This document shows, in pieces, positions 1 to 13,469 of a DNA stretch of 64,000 bases (position 1 is its first letter; each line of letters starts with the position of its first letter). A program made the translations under genes and the position numbers. The stretch spans positions 23,917,019 to 23,981,018 of the forward strand of contig CM049306.1 in the NCBI GenBank assembly GCA_026874595.1, given 5' to 3'. This DNA is from Sipunculus nudus. Taxonomy: Eukaryota; Annelida; Sipuncula; Golfingiida; Sipunculidae. The notes under the pieces were generated by a model that worked only from the letters and a program-made list of their open reading frames with translations, did no database searches and was not told where the DNA came from.

Positions 1-1020
1 AGAATCTTCTAGATCTTGGATATCTCATAAATGCTTCAAGACCTACCGCAGACCGCCTACACAACCAGTGTCATTAAATGAGTCATGTATTATAAGGTTA
101 AATTGACAGCAACGAGGAACTTTCAAGGTATCGTGGGAGAAATATTTAGCATACACCCTCACATGTATTTACATTTACGGGCACAAACATTTTTTTTCGG
201 GCACAAATATTTTCTTATAGTAAAATATCGGGATTGTGTTGTTTTGTGCCATTTAACAGCCTGTATTTCTATAACTATACCGTGAGGAACTCTTAATACT
301 GATGTTGATTTATCTTGGTACTGGTATAAGTTTATTATTGGGATTATACTCCAGTGCACCTGCGGCCCAAGAAGCTATTATCAGTTTCTCGAATCCCTGA
401 CCTTTAGTACTTAGAATATCACAACCCAAACTACTTCTAGTTCATTATAATCGTTGGATGCAGTCTCTTTTCTCTGTCAGTGGCAGATAGTTGTCGATAT
501 TTCATTGATACAAAGGTTCCAGGAATCCGCGATAATATTTCTCTATTACCTTAAAATTTTTTTTTTTCAATCATATATCTTTATTTTTGTCAGCGTTTTA
601 ATACATTTGCTGTCGCAATGTTGTACATGTATTACCAAATGCTTTTGAATATTTACTGATAATTCCAAAATGTATTTGCAATAAAACATTAGTAGCAGTA
701 TAATGCAAAAATAACTGAACCGATTTCTACCGAACTTTTTTCACTGGGGAGGGGGGTTGGTAGGGATGGGGGCAGGGAGATGGAATGGACCTTGGAAGAA
801 CACATTAAATATTGGTTTATGTCGGGAATAAAGGCCCAGATCGTTCCAGTATGATTGGAAGCCCTATACGGAAGTAATCCCCATGTGATCTTCAGAATAA
901 GTGTCTTTTTATTTTTATCTGTTCATACTACAAACATATTATGTCTTGTATCGCATTTTGATGAGCCATTAGATGGGTTTAAAAAAATGCCTTGATATTA
1001 TTTTTATTATCGTCATCGTG
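1..1020. other. Non-coding, AT-rich
   Basis: No supported gene. The short open frames here (85-285, 159-359, 454-648) lack splice context and coding character. Confidence 0.6.
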
Positions 1021-1053
<33 letters not shown>

Positions 1054-1067
1054 GTAGTAGTAGTAGT
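1021..1067. repeat. (ATT)n-(AGT)n microsatellite
   Basis: About eleven ATT units run directly into five AGT units. Confidence 0.95.
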
Positions 1068-1381
1068 TACCAAAACACTATCCATATTATTGTTTGCCTG
1101 AAGGATATCTGAGCGAAGCAGAGAGTTTCTCATGCAGCATGGACCTTTTTTTTGGAGGAGGGGGATATATCCCCCCCCCCCTCACGTTATAGAGCTGGCT
1201 CTTTGTCCCCCTCATTTTAAGGGGAATAAACACAAATTTAAATTTCAAGATAATTATAGTTTATATGTATAACATAACGAGAAAATTTAGAAAATTGCAT
1301 GAGTCAACTGCCTCTTTAAATTGTCATGAAGAACATATTTTTAATATTCTGGAAGAGGGATTTTGTCCTGTTTTTATACAG

Positions 1382-1605
1382 GGGATGCTGTTTGGAAATT
1401 ATGCGAGGATAAACTTATTTCGGAATTGGAGACTTCTCTTGATATTGTTTTGAATTGCCCCACTCGCAATTTCTCAGCAAACAAAGCCAATGTCGTAAAA
1501 GTTTTAGAAGATAACACTGCAGCAAATAAGCTACGCTACCAATGGCATGAAGACCAAATCTATCCTAGGATAATCGGAATAACCATAAAACATAATATGT
1601 ATTAA
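1382..1605 (+). pseudogene. Possible terminal coding exon or remnant, weakly TIR-like
   Basis: An acceptor (TGTTTTTATACAG) ends at 1381 and opens a 224-nt frame. Two bases complete a codon, then DAVWKLCEDKLISELETSLD follows, continuing to a stop at 1603-1605. Composition and helix-like periodicity look coding. The pattern W...LISELE...LNCPTRNF...VVKVLEDN faintly recalls TIR domains (W...LE...LC...RDF), but the following TIR strands are missing. No upstream exon was found. It may be a decayed fragment or chance. Confidence 0.25.
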
Positions 1606-4600
1606 ATATTCATTAGTCAAAGCAAAACGGATACAGAAATATACTTTAAATTCCGACATAAAATGAATTTCAGAAATAGATGACAATAAAGATTAAAGAA
1701 GAAAATGAAGAATTATTTGCCCGAGGAAATACTTTTGAAAAATATAGTTCCAAGGTTTACGTGACGACATTGATGTTTCACACTTAAAAAACAAAAGGTT
1801 AATATAGACTTTAATTTTTTTTTTCACAAGATAACCCCACACTTAAGATGGCAGTGATTATTTACAAACAAAAGATAGAAAGTTAATGGAAAACAGAAAA
1901 AATATATTTAATTTTATCTTTTACAGTAAGTGTCATCATGAAAATTTCATTTGGACACAATACAGAGCAGGATGTTTTCATCGTGTTTTTTTTCATTGTC
2001 GCCGGAATATGATTTGTTTGCAAATTTCATTTAATCAGAGCACATCTACAAAAATGAAATTTAAAGGAAAAGAAATAAACAGCCCCGAGCAGTTACGTAA
2101 GGGTATGATGAAACTGAATAGCCATCAATACACAACTCTGCAGGTATCAATCCTAAAGTGATTAGGCCTGCTTTGAGTGGTGACGATAGTCATCTGAAAA
2201 ACTGTACTATAATGGCCCCTATATTGCAATGATGTTGCTGTGTACAGCTAGTTGCCTTAATTGTAGGCAATGATTTTGGAATAAACACAAAAGAAAACAT
2301 GTGAATGTACACTAATATGTATATCCTATCTATATGATGACCATCGACATCCGATCAAGTACTAGTATTCGCTTCTTACGTCTGTGCTGTCAATCATATG
2401 ATAGGTTAGAGAAATCTATGTATATATGTGTACATTTAATTTATGAATAGACTGTGTCAAACTGGGATAGTTTTCGCACATGTTTGGTGTTGTATTAAAG
2501 TAAAAAAATATCTGGTTTAATCTTATGTGACAAGAATATCTGTTTTTTTCTAATGTGACATAATGCTTATCGGAAGTGAGTTTTTTTTCATTTTAATGGA
2601 AGAAATGTTTGTTTATTTGAGGAGATTTCATCGCAGTTTTAGACATGGCCAACCTGCCCCTCCCACTTCTTGGTAGACAAAAACCTGTCGTTAATGGATG
2701 AGCAGCCCTAGAAGAGTTTACATTGTATTGTTGTCAAACGATGTCCATTTGAATGTAAGAGACGCAGAGTATGACATCAGAGAGTGGTCCATTTATGCAT
2801 AGTTACCCATTATATTTGTATCTTTGTTAATCGACTTTCCGCATGTGGTAGTGGCATATTGGAAAACCGATTGAGGCACCAAACGAAGATATTGATTCAA
2901 TCAATTGAAAACGAAATGTTGACTCTTTCATCCTATGACTAGCTTATCTATAGAAAATGGTAACAAACAAACAACGTGCATCATACAGTCAGTATATTGT
3001 ATCTGGATGTGTTGCAATAAGGTGAATTTGATCATGTTAATGACTTGAGTCAAAGAACCGCTGTGTGTTCCTAACCATTATCACATCGCAATTGTAACAA
3101 TGGCATTTAGGTCTGGTAGGTTGCCTAAGTCCTGAAAAATGTTATTGCAACAAACACAGGCCTTCAGTCCGTTCGACCAGAAGTTTGGTCAACGGTATAG
3201 GAGAATTTATGTACATAGTTAGGTGGTCTTTAAATATGCCAGTCTATGCATGAATCCGATCAAATTAATCATAACCATCAAATAAAGAAAAAAACTACTA
3301 ATTAGATTAATGAGAAAATGGTCTATTTGGTCATGATATATTGGCTATTTAGCGGGGAACAGGACATCTTGTAACATACGTTGATTGGGTGTTGTTACCA
3401 TAAATATTATAAAATACATTGCCACTTCGTAAACCGACCCTCTGAAAAACGTAAAGCATTTAATTTAAGTTTAAAGCAAATACTTAATTATGGATCAGAA
3501 ATATGGGTATTTTACAATTTTTTTTTCCAAAAGTCAAAGGTTTGATAGAATCGACCAAATAGTTCTTAGCTGTGCGCACCTGCCCAGCTTACCCAGACCT
3601 TTCCAAGGACTTCCCCTCCGGACATAGCTGTCCAAGGTGATTAGTAGAGGAGGCTCACATGTAATTCCCTCCTCAGAGGCAGACCAATTATTTCTTGCAG
3701 CTGTAAGGTTTGGAGTAGATTACAGCGGTCTTAGCAGTTATCCCACTGAAGGAGAGACATGCAGATATATTGGTCAGTCGGGGTCCCTTTAATTTGGATC
3801 AATGACGCTGATCAAATCAAAGATATATTCTACCGTTTTACAAAGGTCGGTTTAACTACTGAGCCCTTCACCTGAAACACGAATGCGTGCCTGGAAATAT
3901 TTCAATACATCTTGCCCTTTTTCCACATAGCTTAAATGTATTTAATACATGTTTATGATACTGTCTTTTCCATATACCAGGGTATAATGGAAGGACGAAA
4001 ATTAAAAGATAATATGAGAAGATGATCTTTGAATTCAATGGTTAATTCCTGATCGGCTTCTCTGCATATTGAGACCATACGATGAATTTCTGACAATCAT
4101 TCAACATGAGGACTGGAATAAGAACGGACCATTATTCCAGGTAAGAGTTTAAATTGGATTTTACTACCATGTATATTGATCATGACCGAATCCCTTGTTG
4201 TGTCCTAGTTGTTTCCTCATGTATACACAACACAGATTGCGTTGAAGTGTAATGAATACTTTACGAGGTACATTTCAATTATAGCCAGTGTCACAAGTAT
4301 AAATTAATCATTTCCGATTTTTTTTATAACAATTCGGTAACTAGTATATGCAAAATCCGCTGATTGTAGCATAGTATTAATTAGTTAAAGTTAACGGTCA
4401 GTTTAAAAAAATTCAACAGAATTGTAATAATCTGAGAGAAAATTAGTTTTCCTTTTCGGCACACAATTTTTATTATTCGTTATTTTGTTGCAAAGAATTT
4501 GGTTAATAATAAACCGCCGTTTGGGTGCAGGTTGAGTTCAAAGTCCCGTAATTGGCCAAAGGGCCACTCCGTGCATGTAGATTTCAGTGTCACAGCTGGT

Positions 4601-4900
4601 ATCAATAATAACTTTCGCGCACATTGTCAGTTTCATTTCCTTTGTCCAGGGGTCACGAGGTTTGTTGTCTGGCTGACGGGATATGTACTTGTTGACACTG
4701 CAAGAATGGACCTGCAACATCGATGGTCACAAGCTTTCATACTGAGTTAGCTGATATTTACTTTCTAATCATTATAAATACACTATATTGATTCAAACGT
4801 TTAACACAAACACACACCCTCACATATACACACACAACAATTTATAGAATTAACCCTTGTTTTCACATACGCGACATGAAAATTATTATATAATCAACGA
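1606..4900. other. Non-coding, no supported feature
   Basis: AT-rich sequence. The 91-residue open frame at 1886-2161 has a Lys-rich end before a GTATCA donor-like site but no convincing acceptor, so it is not called. Confidence 0.5.
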
Positions 4901-5025
4901 ACCATGCACGTATGTCTTTTTTCGCTGGAAATAATTATACCTTCGCCAAGGGGCATATATTACGTTTATATCGTCGTTGGTTTGAGGGTTTGATCAGTTT
5001 TTTTGTATGTTGTTTCTTTTTTCGC

Positions 5026-5048
5026 GGGGGGGGGGGGGGGGGGGGGGG
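5026..5048. repeat. G homopolymer (23 G)
   Basis: An uninterrupted run of 23 G. Length may be an assembly estimate. Confidence 0.95.
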
Positions 5049-6115
5049 CAAGGTAATTTGTCAGCAACTTTATTTTAAAGTTATGAATGGATTTTATTGA
5101 AATTTGTTGGAAGGTTATAACAACACCTAAAGCATAGTCCGTTAGATGTTATCTCACTATAATGTTTATAAGGAATATTTACCGTTGTGAGATGCTCCAC
5201 TTTTATTTCTTTATTTCTATTGATCAAAGTGACCGTCATTGTTCTGGAGAGCAAAGCTCACCTGTGTTCACAACGTAGTATAGAAAACATATGACACAAA
5301 TTATTCTATATTACTCTGTAACTCTAAAATTCTGTTGGAGATATACATGTAGTCTCTGGTTACTTATAGTTATCTTTAGATTTAGACTTGAATTGACGGG
5401 TTGTACAGCTTATCCTTTTCCCCACATGTGAGTTTTCATGATGGGTTGCATATGCGTTTGACCTTATTGTAAGTAATTAAGCCTAAATAAGCATTGATAA
5501 GTTTATTTCTGTAAACATACATTCTTCTCCAAAGATATAATTCGATATGTATAGAAACCTAGAATACAAACACCGCTGGCTGGTAAGAAGAGACAGCCCG
5601 CCCACCTTTTAGTCACAGGTGTCACGTCACCTCGGCTGACAGACCCGCACAAAATCTTACAGAGCGTGCCATCATAAAGTCCTCTCCGACCATAACATCA
5701 AATAGACACGAAATCTTACAGAATGAGCCACCATGCAGTCCTTTCATACAGTAATAACGTCAAATATGATTCAGACATCAAAATATATTTCGAGAACCCA
5801 AATTTTTAGATCGCCAAATAAAATATATGTGTCAATTTTTTTTTGTCGGGCTATAGACATGTACACAATACAGTCCTCTCTGGGAAATAATCATATGCAA
5901 AAGAGTAAAGGAATAAAAATAAATTTAAATCAACCACCGTTATTTAACAAACTTTGGGTCTACATATATTTTAGAAGGCCTAATGTTTTCGAGGTCCCCC
6001 GATCGAAAACCCATATACGAGAAAATATTTCTTCCTGTTTTTCTCCTTCTGCTCCTGTTTGCGCTTATTTTCCATGCGGTCGATTTTCCAAAATTCACCC
6101 ATATTCAAAGTAATA
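5049..6115. other. Intergenic, one 126-codon open frame
   Basis: The frame at 5733-6113 is long for this composition and ends SSCFSPSAPVCAYFPCGRF, but has no recognised family, no splice context and repeat-like flanks. It is not called as a gene. Confidence 0.4.
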
Positions 6116-6457
6116 GTCATGACTGTGAGTCATCAGAGCTATAGCGATCAACCTTTGTCCCACGTCCGTCCGGCCGTATGGCAATCCGACCGTTAACAGG
6201 GCACACATCGTAACCGTTAGCCCTAGAAACTTCTAAATGCACATCAAGTTAGGTACTAGATAAATCTCCTTGGGACCCTGATATAAGGTCATAGTGACCT
6301 ATATTCTACAGACCCAAAATATCATTTTGAACACCCAGTCAGTCAGACAGAGCACAGAATGCATCCATTTTGCATAGAATTTTCTTCTAAAGTAACATTC
6401 GGAAAGGTCCTGACCAAAGTCCTCGGAATTTAGGTCACTGTAACCTATATTCTGTGA

Positions 6458-6460
<3 letters not shown>
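6116..6460 (+). mobile_element. HINE-like 5' fragment with GTCY stretch and two core units
   Basis: It begins AGTCATCAGAGCTATAGCGA, then CGTCCGTCCGGCCG, resembling the start of the element at 63147. Two diverged tandem units follow: GGTCATAGTGACCTATATTCT near 6287 and GGTCACTGTAACCTATATTCT near 6433, about 145 bp apart. It runs into an AT microsatellite; no 3' hairpin was found, so it is probably truncated. Confidence 0.55.

Positions 6461-6511
<51 letters not shown>
6461..6511. repeat. (AT)n microsatellite
   Basis: About 25 AT units. Confidence 0.95.
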
Positions 6512-6515
<4 letters not shown>

Positions 6516-8224
6516 GAGCACACTGGATTTCAGATGGGCAAAAATTGTAGCCGTCGTCATGTATTTTTATTTGTTATCGCTCCTCTCGGGCAGACAGAGT
6601 TTCGGGCGTCCTGCGATCGCCCGAAGATAGCAGACCCATTTTCACTCATTTATTATAATACTATACCCTTAGATCAAATCGGTCTAATGATAGACACCTA
6701 TTTGGCCATTGTTAATTAGCTGGATCCAATCTGACACCTTCATAAATATGTAAATATTCAAGCATATAATTAGCTATCTTTATTTTACCGAACTGCTACT
6801 GATGAAGCTTTGATAAAAACGCGCCTTGTATTCGGTAAATAGACACCGGTTTTCATACAAACACTCACTAAGCAAAATAAAGCTTTCTGTCCCGAAACTA
6901 TTTTTACTATAGATGGTCGCCTCAAAATAAATTTCAGATATAAATCATTCAGTAGATGTATGGATATGTGTTTTTAGTATTACAATTTATCTCAATTTTT
7001 CATAGTTTACTGACTTCACTATGGTATGATGGAATGGGCAATATAAAATCAAATACCCAGGGATACCATTATTCGTATACCCTTGGGGTTTTTTAAAATA
7101 TAGATCTTGGATACAATTTTACTAGTATATAGCACTTATGTTCAGAATGGCCATAAGGAGCAGTTCCAGTTCCATAAACCTTAGATATTATTGATGCTTT
7201 AGAATTTCTTAAGCAGGACTTGAAAAACATTACTCACTCTTTCCCAGTGGAAAGACGTGCCTTTTCCCCCAGGCACTTCGACAGTAAAATACTACAGAGA
7301 GGAAAGGTTTCCTCTAGGCTTTACAAATAAGGTCGCAATATTTCAACTCAGAGCATCATTTGCGATCTTATCGAGCATTATACTACGCAATGCAACCTTA
7401 GCTTTTATTTTCATTAAATCCTGCGTTGTTTTTTTAATCTATAATTCAAACTTGTCCACTGTAGGAGAAAGAGAAGATTTTAAGTTGGAATGCTTAGAAT
7501 AAATCAGCAAAACTGTTCCCTAAGGGGATAAAACATTGTGTCATCAATTACGACTAGACAACTGGGAAGTTTAATGTTGCTCCCCTGATCTCTCGTGGCG
7601 CCGTATATATTTTAATGGGAATCGATACCTGCGCAATCAAGGATCTTAGGTCATCTTCCTAACTTACTGCTAGTACAAAGAGAAATAACATAGGGGCAAA
7701 GAGTGGAAAGAGCAATGTTAATTTTATTATATAAATGTTTTTGTCATGTTATTTGAGTATTTAATCTGATAGCTGAGGAATTATTCAAATCAAGCAAATG
7801 TAAAAGTAAGCAAACTACTCCGAGTGTAAATACTGAAGATATGGAATAAACTTTTTTCAAGACTTTTGTCTAAAGGATATGAGTTATCCGCGCGCAACAT
7901 GTCAAATGACGACAGGTCACCGGTCAAGATTTCACAGGGTAAAAAGTCTGCTAGAGATGTTACCACACAAGTTTATTTACTTTAATAAATAAGATATTTG
8001 TTGTTATATTTAAAATCCGCAAATACCGTATGTTCTATCTATCACATTAAATGTCCTTGCATAATCGTGTACAACAAATGAGTACGGCTCAGTGCACACA
8101 ATCTGCAAGTGACTTAAAGATGTAACAAGAAGGACTGAATGACAGGGGCCTTTTTTGAGAATGGGCCTTACAATGCGGTCTCAAGGCCGCTTGGTCAGTA
8201 TTAAACCGTCACAAGCGGATCCGG

Positions 8225-8255
<31 letters not shown>

Positions 8256-9167
8256 TTGAGAAGTTAGTCGGTTGGTACGTTCCTCCGGCTGACACAACCA
8301 CCCCGATGACACGACCACTTTGCCTGGACTCGCAGGGGATGGCAAAAATATGAGAGAAAGGATTTTGAACATGTGGACAGTTGAAATATCAAGACATCCT
8401 TATATCTTCAAGTAAAGTCCTGCAAAACTTATCAGCTTGTGATTTTATTATATCACAGCTGGGAACATGTATATATATATATATCGTGATAAAACTATAT
8501 ATAAAGAAGATTTTCTTATGTGATTTGTGCTATTTGTTGATAGACTCTATCCTGTAAACTGCTTAATAATTCCATGAAGAAATGGTATTTGACAACAATA
8601 TCCTGTATAGTCCACGCAAAAGCAGATTATCTGACTTAAATATGAGACGAGGTTAGACGTTTATGTTATGAAGCCTAGATTTTCGGGTGTGCTATGTTTG
8701 TAACACAGATAATTATATGTTCTCGATTCCTGCTGAAACGTGACTTTGGCCAAGGGTGGGTAAAATATTGAAATATAGTCTGAAGGGAACAGATCGGAAC
8801 ATTTTCCACCGCATATCACAGAACGCCTACGTCCACTTTTCTGTACCAAACATGATCCCATTTGCCTTCTGTGTCCATCTGTATACATATCCTAGGGTAG
8901 ACAATCTCAGACACGCACACAGTTTCGAAAAATATGATTACGCATGTTTACGTTCATTTTTAAGCATTTGCTGCATGATTTTCACGAAGTTCAGTATATT
9001 TTCAAGCTTTGGGTCACACTGACATTCAGACGTATATATGGTTCGTAATATTGAATATTAAGATGAACAGCAAATGTTCAAGACGATGCCAGTATATTCC
9101 CATGGCCCGATTTACTTTTGAAAAGGAGATGAATTTGTCTTTCTGTTTATCACTTACCAGTACTATA
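6512..9167. other. Intergenic; only homopolymer and short repeats seen
   Basis: No supported gene. It contains the G-run at 8223 preceded by GCGGATCC, the usual end of a P-like MITE class also seen at 19836. Confidence 0.5.
8223..8246. repeat. G homopolymer (24 G) followed by (GA)n
   Basis: An uninterrupted run of 24 G after AAGCGGATCC. Confidence 0.95.
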
Positions 9168-9345
9168 CAGTGAAACCTGTGTAATAAGATAACCTGTGGG
9201 ACTGCCCAAAAGTTGTCTTAATTCACAGGCGGCCGTATTAGAAAAATCAATAAAAAGCAATGTGAATGCTTTCGGTTTACTCAGGGGTGGTCTTAATAGA
9301 CAGGTGATTCTTTAGGACAGGTGTTCTTTTAGACAGGTTCTACTG
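9168..9345. mobile_element. Tc1/mariner-type MITE, 178 bp
   Basis: The left end CAGTGAAACCTGT and right end ACAGGTTCTACTG are imperfect inverted repeats flanked on both sides by TA, the target duplication of Tc1/mariner elements. There is no open frame. A diverged relative lies at 62590-62737. Confidence 0.7.
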
Positions 9346-10511
9346 TATTTTGAACAGTTTGGGTCACATTAACATTAAAACATGGACGTAGTACGTTATA
9401 CTTGATATATTGCAAATTTTCAAAATAATGAAATATATTTCTACAGCCTGTTTTTATAGTAAACATAAATTAGTTTTCTGGATATCTGGTAATCACTGCT
9501 TTCTTCTCAGCTGATTAATTTTGTGATGGTATGTAGTGAGGCTTTGTCACATTTCTTCATTTAGAGCACAAAAACGCACAGGAATACAAATGGACTCAGG
9601 ATGGTATTTCTTCTACCTAAATCATCTTCTATTTTCAACTGAAAGAATTACATGTAACACTGACTCTCGTCTTCCCTCAGACGGAGTAACGCAGAGGACC
9701 TGATACCATGCCGTCCACGAAATAATTGCGCCAGAGGCTTACATTCTTGGATGACAGACGCGATAGACAGGGCTAAAGGTCAGAATGTCCTCGTTCAACA
9801 TGTTTGTAAATGTTTTTCTGTTCCATTAAGGCCCCCATCTTGCGCCCTCTTTTCAGTCATTCAGGGTCGGGTGACGATGACCAAATTGGTCGTGCAGCCC
9901 TCTAAGGATAATTGATTGGGTTCTCAGGCACCGCGCGCGTCAATTTTAACCTGCTTCATGAAAAATCTGTATTTTGATGTTCAGTAGAATTGGTACCGGT
10001 TTTGAGCTCCAACTGCTCGGACATTTCTTTTAAGGCAAATAAAATGATAAAATTATGTTTTTGTATTACCAACTACAATACCAATACGTAAAATCTGTTA
10101 TTATCGGTTTTCCTGGACCATATATTTTTTAATGGAAAATGTGTAATAACAAAATAAACAAAACCCCAGCCCCCTTGCTGATTTCTGAACACAGTGCTTG
10201 AGAACAACAATTTTATAGCCTGTTACTGGTTATGTTTTGGTTATTTTTATTCATCCTGTATCAGCCGAGCCTAGACTTCCAGTCATTTGTTCAGGATACA
10301 AGAAGGAGCACGCCGTAGTAATGACCATCTGGCTACTCTTTCTTTTAGGGGGCTTGGGGGTTTGATTTGTCCAAAATGTCACACAGGTGAAAACACCAGT
10401 GCAAATTTCTGTTAAAAAGCCTTGTCATCAGTACAGCGGACAATGGAACAAAGGGCCTCTAATGACCATAGATGTTGGTGTAGGTGGCGATGACTGATTC
10501 CTTAACATTCC
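9346..10511. other. Intergenic, no supported feature
   Basis: Mixed AT-rich DNA without an interpretable open frame or repeat. Confidence 0.4.
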
Positions 10512-10703
10512 GAGGGGTGGATCCAGGACATTGGGGAGGGGGTTACGATTTACAACGAGGAACTCTGACCCCAGGTAGAGGTGCAAAACTCCCGTAGAGG
10601 GTGAAGGGGTTAGCCGTAAATGTATGGTGCAACAAAGGTCATTTTTACCGTAGGGGGGTCATTAAACCCCCTTTTCGGCCCCTGTGTCCATAGGCCACCC
10701 CTG
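10512..10703. mobile_element. Possible P-like MITE (GGGGTGGATCC ends)
   Basis: The left end GAGGGGTGGATCCAGG and right end GGCCACCCCTG are partly inverted, like the element at 19836-20045. Target duplication is not clear. Interior is G-rich without coding potential. Confidence 0.35.
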
Positions 10704-12406
10704 TATTCTCGAGGAGGCTGCAAGTTGCTACGGTAACCTCAACCGATATCAAGAGAATCAATGTCCACCAGGTCACCAGTGCACGCAAATATACCATTAT
10801 GATTGGTAATTAAAAAGCGTCATGAAGTTATTCTTGTTCATTGCAACAGACAAATAAAAGTCCTACTGTTAGTCATCATTTATCATCATCAAACAGACCT
10901 CGAACCTTTGTTTAACTTTGCACCTAAGTCACTCTTCGCAATATTCTTATTACTGTACACCTATAAAGAAATAAATATGAAACTGTCTGAAGAAAAGTAT
11001 GCAAAATTGCTATATCAACGCTAGAGTTTCTAAATTTTATATGTACGTTATATATGTAATTTTAATGTACGTGATGTTTCTGAAAAAAGCTTTATGTATT
11101 ATATTATCAGTTAAGCAGCGATGACTAAAACATTTGCCAGATTACAGAAATAATAGCCAATATGTTAAAAAATTGCCATTATCATAAAATATTGACAGGG
11201 AGTATCTTTCGTCTTCAGCAAAAATCTGAATTATGTGCGAAACGGTTTGAACTCTTCGTCCAATATCATATGTTCTACGTTCCCGAGGCAGCGGAAATCT
11301 TGCGCTTCTAAAGAAGCAACTGATTTTCCCGCTGCCTGCTTTGACCGTTTATGATACATTTAGACACCAGATGGCGGTTCGTTGTCCGCTGAAAAAAAAG
11401 TGCGTATGATGTGACAAGCAGCCAACCAGATGACAATTTAGAAAACACTTGACAGGCATATTGGCTCCACCCATAGCTGCGCTTCAAGCGCCGCTTGATG
11501 ACAGTTAATGGTCGAATTTTAATTGCTCCCTCTGCATTCTCGCATCATCGACCGATTTAGTTATGACATTATGACTATGTTAGCGTAGCCATGTATCTGA
11601 TGTCTGCAGAACTGAAACCAACCAGCGAGGTGTGCACGTTTCGTTTGAATTACAGCTCACCGGCCGGGCATCCTATGTGCCCAAGGCCCTAGCAAACCAC
11701 GTCTGGGGCCATTCTCTCTTAGCCTGTGGCCTGTTCAGACGGTTGCCGGGGCGATGAGCTGTCACTCAAAACGAAATGAACAAGATTGGCTCCGTGTATT
11801 CCTCGCTTGGCTGGTAAACCGTTGTGTCTTCCAGCACAAGGTCTCATCTGATTGGACAAAAATACAGTGCTCCCCTCTGGTGTAGCAATTTAGGATACGA
11901 GGTCATAACAAACAGCGCTTACGATATAGGTATTAGGCCTATAGGTAAAGCGCTGTGTAGAGAGCGTACATATATTCACACAGCTAGTCTTTAAAAAGGT
12001 ACCAACCAATTACATTTTTTGTAAGTACCAGACTAGCGTGGAATTCAAAACTTTTCATTTATCTGGAGACTGAAGTCAATACAAATATGTTTTGTCCAAA
12101 ATTTGGAATTTGGCACGTTTTGAATGTATGTGAAATATTGTTAAAACCTAGTGTTTGTTGTGTCTCTAAAAACTGTCATGCTGACAGGGACCGTTTTTAG
12201 TTTGGCACTCGGACCCCAAAGTCACCGTATTTCCTCCTGGGCACCTCTAAGAAGTTGGTGGACGGTAGTTATCATGAAAGCATAAAAACACATATGATTT
12301 AGAAAAGATGAGTTCAGAATAAAGGCTTAAAAGGTGAAAGGTACAAGACCTCGTGTGAAATCAGCATCGACTCTTGTTAATGCCTAGCTCACATGTACAC
12401 CGGTAG
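10704..12406. other. Intergenic with hairpin and promoter-like words
   Basis: No gene is supported. 11460-11900 is GC-richer than its surroundings and holds CCACCC, TGATGACAG and an inverted CCAAT (CTGATTGGAC). This is only suggestive of a regulatory region. Confidence 0.35.
11285..11340. other. 56-nt imperfect hairpin
   Basis: The arms GGCAGCGG/CCGCTGCC, AAATC/GATTT and GCTTCT/AGAAGC fold into one long stem with small bulges and a tiny apical loop. It could be a miniature palindromic element or a structured RNA. The near-zero loop argues against a normal pre-miRNA. Confidence 0.6.
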
Positions 12407-13356
12407 CCGTACGGGATTTTTTTCAACCCGGCGGCTGCGTGGGTTTTCGAGACCGTACGGTCACCGTATGATTTTTATCCCACTGTTGTTTGCACTCACA
12501 TAATCCACGGCGACCGTTCGGTGACCTCTGAAACTTGGTTGGTAAGGTGACCGTGCGGGTTCTGTACATGAAGCAAGTACGCAGTACGGTGCCCGGCCGG
12601 TGACCGGTAGGCGCCCGGCTGGCGATCGCTGGCATCATGCGGCCACCGTAAAGGTATTTCCTGCTTTATATGGAGCTAATTTTTAAACGACTATAATTTA
12701 TTCAACATGAAGCCAAATAATAAGAAAGGGAAAGGAAAGATTATTAATGTGCAAGTCGAGGTGGAGACATCAAGCTTCGAAGATGTGGATGTGACGGAAA
12801 GCAAAATGAAATAAGAGGATTTTATCATGGACTTTGCTGTGAAGCATAATTTTTTTATAAAAATAGTGATGTGATTTGATGAATGCAATTTTTTTCTCAT
12901 AAATTCGAGTTTGTTTTTTATATTTAATGAGTCGGGGGAATTATTTTGAGAAATCAATAGATTATTACATTTTTATCTGTGCAGTTGACAACAGATTTAG
13001 TGTTTGAAATTAATAACACTGTGGCTGTATTTGAATATCCGACATCTCAGATTCAGGACACCGGGAGGACACCTTACGGGCACGATTTACATCGCAAGGG
13101 CTGCCATTCGACTTTTCACACATCACAGAGGGCTCTGGTGGGCTATCTGACGGTGACCGTATACGGCAACGTGCGAATATTATCGAGAAAATTACCCGGA
13201 AAACCGTACGGGTGCCGCACGGATACCAGCCGGTGCCCGTAAGGCGACCGTACGGGCTGTCTACGGCCTGTCTACGTCCTTTCTACAAGCTTTCGGAGAG
13301 TTGAAAACGCGGGGAGAATTTAGTCGAGCAAACTCAGAACCACGGCGCCCGTACGG
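12407..13356. repeat. GC-rich cluster of CCGTACGG palindromes
   Basis: Exact CCGTACGG occurs at 12407, 12453, 13204, 13248 and 13349, with near-matches at CCGTTCGG, CCGTGCGG, CCGTATACGG and TCGTACGG. The two GC-rich blocks (12.40-12.65 and 13.03-13.47 kb) flank an AT-rich core of about 370 bp. That core carries a small frame at 12707-12814 beginning MKPNNKKGKGK. An inverted-repeat element is possible but arms do not align cleanly by eye. Confidence 0.6.
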
Positions 13357-13469
13357 CGAATAGAAATTGAACCGGGGCCCGTGAAAGTCGTACGGGCATA
13401 CATTGCGGGTACAGTGCGAAAATGGCCAAAAATGCTGATTTTGTTCACCGCACGGGCCCCGAAGGCTAT

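Noticed and set aside
5733-6113. 126-codon open frame as a gene
   Set aside because: No recognised domain, no splice or promoter context, adjoins a HINE fragment; probably chance or repeat-derived.
8181-8372. Proline-run protein on the minus strand
   Set aside because: The proline run is the 24-G homopolymer read in reverse.
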